The position numbers were made by a program, and so were the translations under genes. Shown in pieces: positions 6,702-10,487 of a DNA stretch of 10,487 nucleotides (positions are counted from its first letter, which is position 1; the number at the start of each line of letters is the position of its first letter). The DNA is from an uncultured Planctomycetaceae bacterium. GTDB lineage: Bacteria; Planctomycetota; Planctomycetia; Pirellulales; Pirellulaceae. The notes below the pieces were generated by a model. The model saw nothing but the letters and a program-made list of their open reading frames with translations, had not been told where the DNA came from and ran no database searches. The stretch spans positions 1 through 10,487 of the forward strand of contig CALBSZ010000058.1 in the NCBI GenBank assembly GCA_937967665.1, written 5' to 3'.

Positions 6702-7642
6702 TGGACATATCCTTGAGTCACGTGCAGAAAGACATCTTCCAGCGATTTCTCGTGGCTGGCAAATTCGGCGACGACGAAGTCGGCCTGCACCATTTCTTTC
6801 AGCAGGGCCGCCTCCTGCAACCGATTGCCCTCGTGCGAAAACCGCAGCAGTTCGCCGTCCACTCGCACATCCGAAACGTCATCGCGTTGCGACAGCCACT
6901 GCGCGACGTCGGCAACGCGATCCAGCACGCGGGCGCGGATCTGCCGGTGGGGCGCGAATTGTTTTTGAATGTCGGCCACACTGCCGGTCGCCAGCAGTCG
7001 GCCTTGTTCGATGATACCGATCTGATCGCAGATTTCCGCCAGCTCCGTCAAGATATGCGAACTCACCAACACCGTTTTGCCGCCGGCGGCAAGTTCGCGG
7101 ATCATCACGCGCAATTCAATTCGAGCTCGGGGATCGAGCCCAGCGGCCGGTTCGTCCAGGATCAGCACGCTGGGGTCGTGGATCATCGACCGGCCCAGGC
7201 AGAGACGCTGTTTCATGCCCTTGGACAACCCGCGAATCGGTTTCTCGGCCATGCGGTCCAGGCCCGTGAATCCCATCACGTGTCGGAGCGCTCGATGCCG
7301 TTCCCGGCCGACCAGGCCATAGGCCCGAGCGTAAAAATCCAGGTATTCCGCGCAATTCACGTACGGGTACGTGCCGAAATCGTCAGGCATGAAGCCCAGT
7401 CGCCGGCGGACCCGGTCGGGATCGTTGATGACCGAAAAGCCGTCGACGAAAGCGTCTCCGAAGGTGGGCAAGTCGAGCGTCGCCAGAATCCGCATGCTGG
7501 TCGTCTTTCCCGCTCCATTGGGACCGATGTAGCCGAAGACCTGGCCGGCGTTCACTTCGAACGAGACGTCGTCCACCGCGCGCGTATCGCCGAAGATGCG
7601 AAACAGCCGTCGCAGTTCGATCATCGGTTGAGGTCGTATCAT
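6698..7642 (-). CDS. ABC transporter ATP-binding protein (GldA/CcmA-like exporter ATPase)
   Basis: A 314-residue cytoplasmic ATPase that powers the adjacent permease. Visible motifs, in order, are Walker A GPNGAGKT (40-47), a Q-loop region GFMPDDFG (83-90) in which Asp stands where Gln is usual, a variant signature LSKGM (139-143), Walker B VLILDE (159-164), D-loop AGLDP (167-171) and H-loop His196 in VSSH. All residues needed for ATP hydrolysis are present. Residues about 230-314 form the C-terminal extension common in ABC-2 exporter ATPases. The ATG at 7642 has GGGA just upstream. Met7 (MIELRRLF) is the usual family start and is the alternative. The gene lies 42 bases after the large partner gene and overlaps the permease by four bases, as expected of one operon. 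The exported substrate cannot be told from sequence. Confidence 0.93.
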   Translation of the reverse strand: MIRPQPMIELRRLFRIFGDTRAVDDVSFEVNAGQVFGYIGPNGAGKTTSMRILATLDLPTFGDAFVDGFSVINDPDRVRRRLGFMPDDFGTYPYVNCAEYLDFYARAYGLVGRERHRALRHVMGFTGLDRMAEKPIRGLSKGMKQRLCLGRSMIHDPSVLILDEPAAGLDPRARIELRVMIRELAAGGKTVLVSSHILTELAEICDQIGIIEQGRLLATGSVADIQKQFAPHRQIRARVLDRVADVAQWLSQRDDVSDVRVDGELLRFSHEGNRLQEAALLKEMVQADFVVAEFASHEKSLEDVFLHVTQGYVQ

Positions 7643-7684
7643 TGCTATCCCAGACAGCCGTTCGATGGATTAGGCGCGGCGGCG

Positions 7685-10147
7685 TTACCAGGTTCCCCGC
7701 ACCATGTGCAGACCCGCTTCGCTGCGAGCCTCGATCGTTCCGGTCGGCAGCCACGGAGGCGCATCGACAACGGCCACGTAGCCGCGGTTGTTAAACGTTC
7801 CCGACAGCGGACTATTTCCGGAATCGAGCCCGCTGGCGACCAGCATGCCATATTCCATGACGCCCGTGTTGAAAGGTCTGCGGACCGCGTTGCTATCCAC
7901 ACCAGACTGCCCGTAGACATTCGCGTACCCGCGTACGGCAGGCCGGTTGCGTCCCCGCATGGAAGCCTCTTCACGCAGCTCGTTTTCTTCATAGCGGCGG
8001 CGCAACTGAGCCAGCGCGTCGCCATGAGGGAATTCCTTGGCCGTGGCAGAAGCGCCGGGCGCCAGCGGCGACGTTACCATGAACCATTTGTCCGTTCCCT
8101 CGTCCCCAACCAGCAACAGCCGAATCGTCGTGCCGAGCAGATTCTCGACGCGCATGCTGCCGTCGTCCAGTTTGGTGAGCTGCAACGTTCTGTCGGTCGT
8201 CGCAGCCCGCGTCACAGCCAGCTGCAGGTAGGTTCGCGAACGCAGGTAACCCTGCCGGAGTCGCTGGCCGTCTTCCCAATGCAAATGCCGCAAGTCGCTG
8301 AGATCGGCGCGGTTGGGAAAAGGTATGTATTCCCAAGGAAAAATCGCGCAATCCGCGGGATAGAAAAGTCCCTCGGACGGAGTCATGCCGGCGAAAAAGG
8401 TCTGCCGCGAAGCGCAAACCACGTCTCCCGAACGCTGGTTCAAGTGCGTAAAGCTGCGGACGCGGCTGCGGACACCCAAGCCATCCGAAAACAGGGCGTA
8501 CACAAACAACCCCACAATCACGATTCCGGCTCCGGCAGGCACGGTAACGAGCAGCAAGTACAGGCGCTTTCGGCGCATCAGGAACAGGTAATTCAGCGGA
8601 CCGATGCCGACGGCGAATACGGTGATCAGCACCAGGAAGGTGTTGACCGGCGGCGCGCCAACGCCCGGGATGAGCCACTGGAAATAGCCTTCATTGATCC
8701 GGTGCTGGGACAGCGACTGCCGCGAAACCCATTGCCAATGGCGATTCGGAATCGTGCCGAAAAACCACTGCCACAGCAGGCTTTCGATCTGGTCGTCGTT
8801 CGCGTCCCGGCCCAAGATAAAACGCCGAGTCGGATCGTCGCTGGCGAACCCCGCGATGCAGCCCAGTTCCATGCCTCGCCAAACGAACGGTGGACGCTTG
8901 CGGATGGCGGTATGTAGTTCGGCCTGCGCCCCGGGCTCCAGCGTGAGTGAATCGGCAGCCACGACATCCGCGGGTTCGGTGTAGTAATTGCGATCGTTTT
9001 GATAGTAGGGACCACCCCTGTAAACCTGACGATTATCGAACAGATTGAGGTCGGCTCCCAAAGTATCGTCCGACGGCGCTTGCCAACCGCGACGAACCTG
9101 CCGATCCGCACGGTCGTTGAGCGGCTGGAGTCCCAGCAGCGCTTCCAGTTCCGCCAGCGCTTCAAATTCTTCACCCAGATCGGTAACGCAAAGCAGTGGT
9201 CCGGTGGAAAGCCAGCGTCGCAGGGCTCGATACCGCTCGGGATGGCGATCCTGCAACAACTTCAGATCGCTCCACGAAATGTACGCCAGGTCGAAGCACG
9301 AGTACGCCAGCCAGTTCGTCGGCAATTCACTGGGCGGCAACAGGTCGACATTGGACGTGTTGCCCACGTTGACGAGGATATCATAGTCGGCCCAGTCCGC
9401 TCGGTGGTTCGTCCGCGGTGTCGATGTTCCTACCTGGACAACGTCCAGCGCACGGAAGTCCGGCAGCGTGTTGCCCTTCCAGGGCTGGGGATCTCGCGAC
9501 ACTTCCCGGCGCTGATCACGTCCCGGAGCGTCCGCATCGATAAACAGCAGGCGGGGAACAATCTCCGACCATTCCCAAAGTCGATTGATCATCGGCAGAT
9601 GCTGCGAGGACAGTTCGGGCAACAGCACGCCATCTTCATACACTTTCAAACGGATCGAATTCCATGGAGCGCGCTGCGGAACCAGGATGCGGGCTGTCGT
9701 GGAATTCTGCTGGGGCGGAAGTTCCAGGAACTGAGAAACTTCGATATCCGGGACGCCATCGTAAACACCTTCCAGGATGGGCCGCAATTCAACGCGGAAG
9801 GTTCGATTGAAGTTCGCCGGAATCGTTTTCGTCAAGGTGACGGTTACCGGTCGATAGCCGTTGCCATTGACCCAGCGATAATCGATATCCAGGCGGATGC
9901 CGTGAGCCGGCGTGACCCGCGCCGCGGGCAGTTGCGCGGTGCCCCCGAATTCGGCGCGGCAAACGGACGACAAGCCAAGGACAGACAGCGCCAGGATGAT
10001 GGGGATCGTCGGCACACGCAGCCGAGGGCAGGAGTCGGGCCTGACGCAAGCCAAACTTCGCGGAACTCCGTTCGTGCGCGTCGAGCCGAACGTGCGAGAA
10101 CGGACGCGCGGAACCTGAACAATCCTAGGACCTAAGCTGGCGGGCAC
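7685..10147 (-). CDS. Large exported membrane-anchored partner of the ABC transporter (GldG-like position, family uncharacterised)
   Basis: An 820-residue protein in the longest reading. A hydrophobic stretch at about 46-61, followed by CRA/EF near 65, looks like a signal peptide, so residues 66-498 should be outside the cytoplasmic membrane. Residues 66-200 are beta-rich. Residues about 198-345 (LLFIDAD, YDILVNVG, WLAYSCFDLAYIS, LRRWLSTGPLLCV) resemble a degenerate class-I glutamine-amidotransferase-like alpha/beta domain without a visible catalytic Cys. Two helices (about 500-523 and 530-553) flank RRKRLY, with IGPLNYLFL at 515-523. A second soluble region covers about 555-820. This layout occurs in proteins encoded beside ABC-2 exporters, like the GldG partner in gliding clusters. 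The start is uncertain: GTG 10147 puts the signal sequence 45 residues in and has no clear ribosome site; in-frame TTG at 10054 or GTG at 10015 fit a signal peptide better. It follows the upstream gene by ten bases. Confidence 0.82.
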   Translation of the reverse strand: MPASLGPRIVQVPRVRSRTFGSTRTNGVPRSLACVRPDSCPRLRVPTIPIILALSVLGLSSVCRAEFGGTAQLPAARVTPAHGIRLDIDYRWVNGNGYRPVTVTLTKTIPANFNRTFRVELRPILEGVYDGVPDIEVSQFLELPPQQNSTTARILVPQRAPWNSIRLKVYEDGVLLPELSSQHLPMINRLWEWSEIVPRLLFIDADAPGRDQRREVSRDPQPWKGNTLPDFRALDVVQVGTSTPRTNHRADWADYDILVNVGNTSNVDLLPPSELPTNWLAYSCFDLAYISWSDLKLLQDRHPERYRALRRWLSTGPLLCVTDLGEEFEALAELEALLGLQPLNDRADRQVRRGWQAPSDDTLGADLNLFDNRQVYRGGPYYQNDRNYYTEPADVVAADSLTLEPGAQAELHTAIRKRPPFVWRGMELGCIAGFASDDPTRRFILGRDANDDQIESLLWQWFFGTIPNRHWQWVSRQSLSQHRINEGYFQWLIPGVGAPPVNTFLVLITVFAVGIGPLNYLFLMRRKRLYLLLVTVPAGAGIVIVGLFVYALFSDGLGVRSRVRSFTHLNQRSGDVVCASRQTFFAGMTPSEGLFYPADCAIFPWEYIPFPNRADLSDLRHLHWEDGQRLRQGYLRSRTYLQLAVTRAATTDRTLQLTKLDDGSMRVENLLGTTIRLLLVGDEGTDKWFMVTSPLAPGASATAKEFPHGDALAQLRRRYEENELREEASMRGRNRPAVRGYANVYGQSGVDSNAVRRPFNTGVMEYGMLVASGLDSGNSPLSGTFNNRGYVAVVDAPPWLPTGTIEARSEAGLHMVRGTW

Positions 10148-10157
10148 ATTTCACTCG

Positions 10158-10457
10158 CTAATCGGATTTCTCAGGAGGAACAACTTGCGGCGGCGGAGTC
10201 GTGGTCGAGGCGAAAGGCGAACCAGCATTTTCGACCGGCTTTTCGCGTTGGAACAGGCCCAGGGCCCGGCTGAGGAACCAGATATTGGCGAAGCTGATGA
10301 CGTAACAGCAAAACATGGCCAATACCGTCACGAGCGCAACGCTGATACTGACTGCCCAAATTTTCTGGCGCAGCGCTTGAGCGACGACAAAAAAGAAGAG
10401 GCAACTGACGCTGACACCGCCCAGACTCCAGCCTCGTGCCACGAGCGGTACCAACAT
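10158..10457 (-). CDS. Small membrane protein at the head of the visible operon (possibly 5'-incomplete)
   Basis: A 99-residue protein I do not recognise. Two hydrophobic regions are seen, at about 12-29 and 36-62; the second is long enough for one long or two short helices. The tail at 70-99 is rich in Pro, Thr, Ser and charged residues (STTTPPPQVVPPEKSD). The ATG at 10457 has no obvious Shine-Dalgarno site, and the frame stays open for ten more codons to the window edge, so the gene may begin outside the window. Its stop lies ten bases before the earliest start of the 820-residue gene, on the same strand, which suggests cotranscription with the ABC exporter set. It could be an accessory subunit of that complex; this rests on position only. 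Confidence 0.65.
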   Translation of the reverse strand: MLVPLVARGWSLGGVSVSCLFFFVVAQALRQKIWAVSISVALVTVLAMFCCYVISFANIWFLSRALGLFQREKPVENAGSPFASTTTPPPQVVPPEKSD

Positions 10458-10487
10458 AGGTCGGATGGACGCGAAACTCTCACAGCT

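Noticed and set aside
6713..8917. Open frame of 734 codons on the plus strand
   Set aside because: It lies antisense to the ABC ATPase and the 820-residue protein, both well supported by motifs. Its product is a Gln/Arg/His-rich low-quality sequence without domains, as expected of a shadow frame in GC-rich coding DNA.
8999..10135. Open frame of 378 codons on the plus strand
   Set aside because: Antisense to the 820-residue protein, Arg/Gln-rich with no recognisable domain; a shadow frame.

Overview
This window most likely comes from a planctomycete (Planctomycetota, probably a Pirellulales-type marine or freshwater lineage). The evidence is a large exported Calx-beta/lamin-tail/beta-roll protein that opens with the basic 'LExLExRxxLA' N-terminus common on giant secreted planctomycete proteins. 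It is joined by a tandem TM2 protein, and by an ABC-2 exporter next to a large membrane-anchored protein of the GldG-like kind. The assignment rests on family recognition and gene style; no database search was possible.

Layout. Positions 1-3486 (minus strand) hold a 1133-residue surface or secreted adhesin-like protein. It has an N-terminal unknown domain, five copies of a 113-residue Calx-beta-like repeat with a lamin-tail domain between copies 1 and 2, a sixth divergent Calx-beta domain, and the start of a C-terminal beta-roll region. The reading frame stops at 85-87, but the same frame resumes at once and encodes a typical Ca-binding beta-roll peptide to the window edge. The gene therefore appears to be interrupted by a single in-frame TAA. 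Positions 3487-4038 are a divergent intergenic region with a TATAAT box on each strand and a purine-rich tract. Position 4039-4326 (plus) encodes a small protein with a C-terminal membrane anchor and no recognised family. Positions 4369-4515 hold an inverted-repeat element that looks like a REP/MITE-type non-autonomous repeat. Position 4612-5028 (plus) encodes a four-helix protein with two TM2 domains.

Positions 5076-10487 (minus strand) look like one operon, read from right to left. It contains a small membrane protein (10457 to 10158, possibly running past the window edge), an 820-residue exported membrane-anchored protein (10147 to 7685), an ABC ATPase (7642 to 6698) and a roughly 12-helix ABC-2 type permease (6701 to 5076). 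The last two genes overlap by four bases (GTGA). The set resembles the GldA/GldF/GldG arrangement (ATPase, permease, large periplasmic partner) and probably forms one envelope complex whose substrate is unknown.

The points most worth a second look are the in-frame stop in the giant protein, the inverted-repeat element with 8-bp flanking direct repeats, the exact repeat period with a domain inserted into the array, and the large uncharacterised partner of the ABC transporter. No CRISPR array, phage gene, transposase, rRNA or tRNA was seen.
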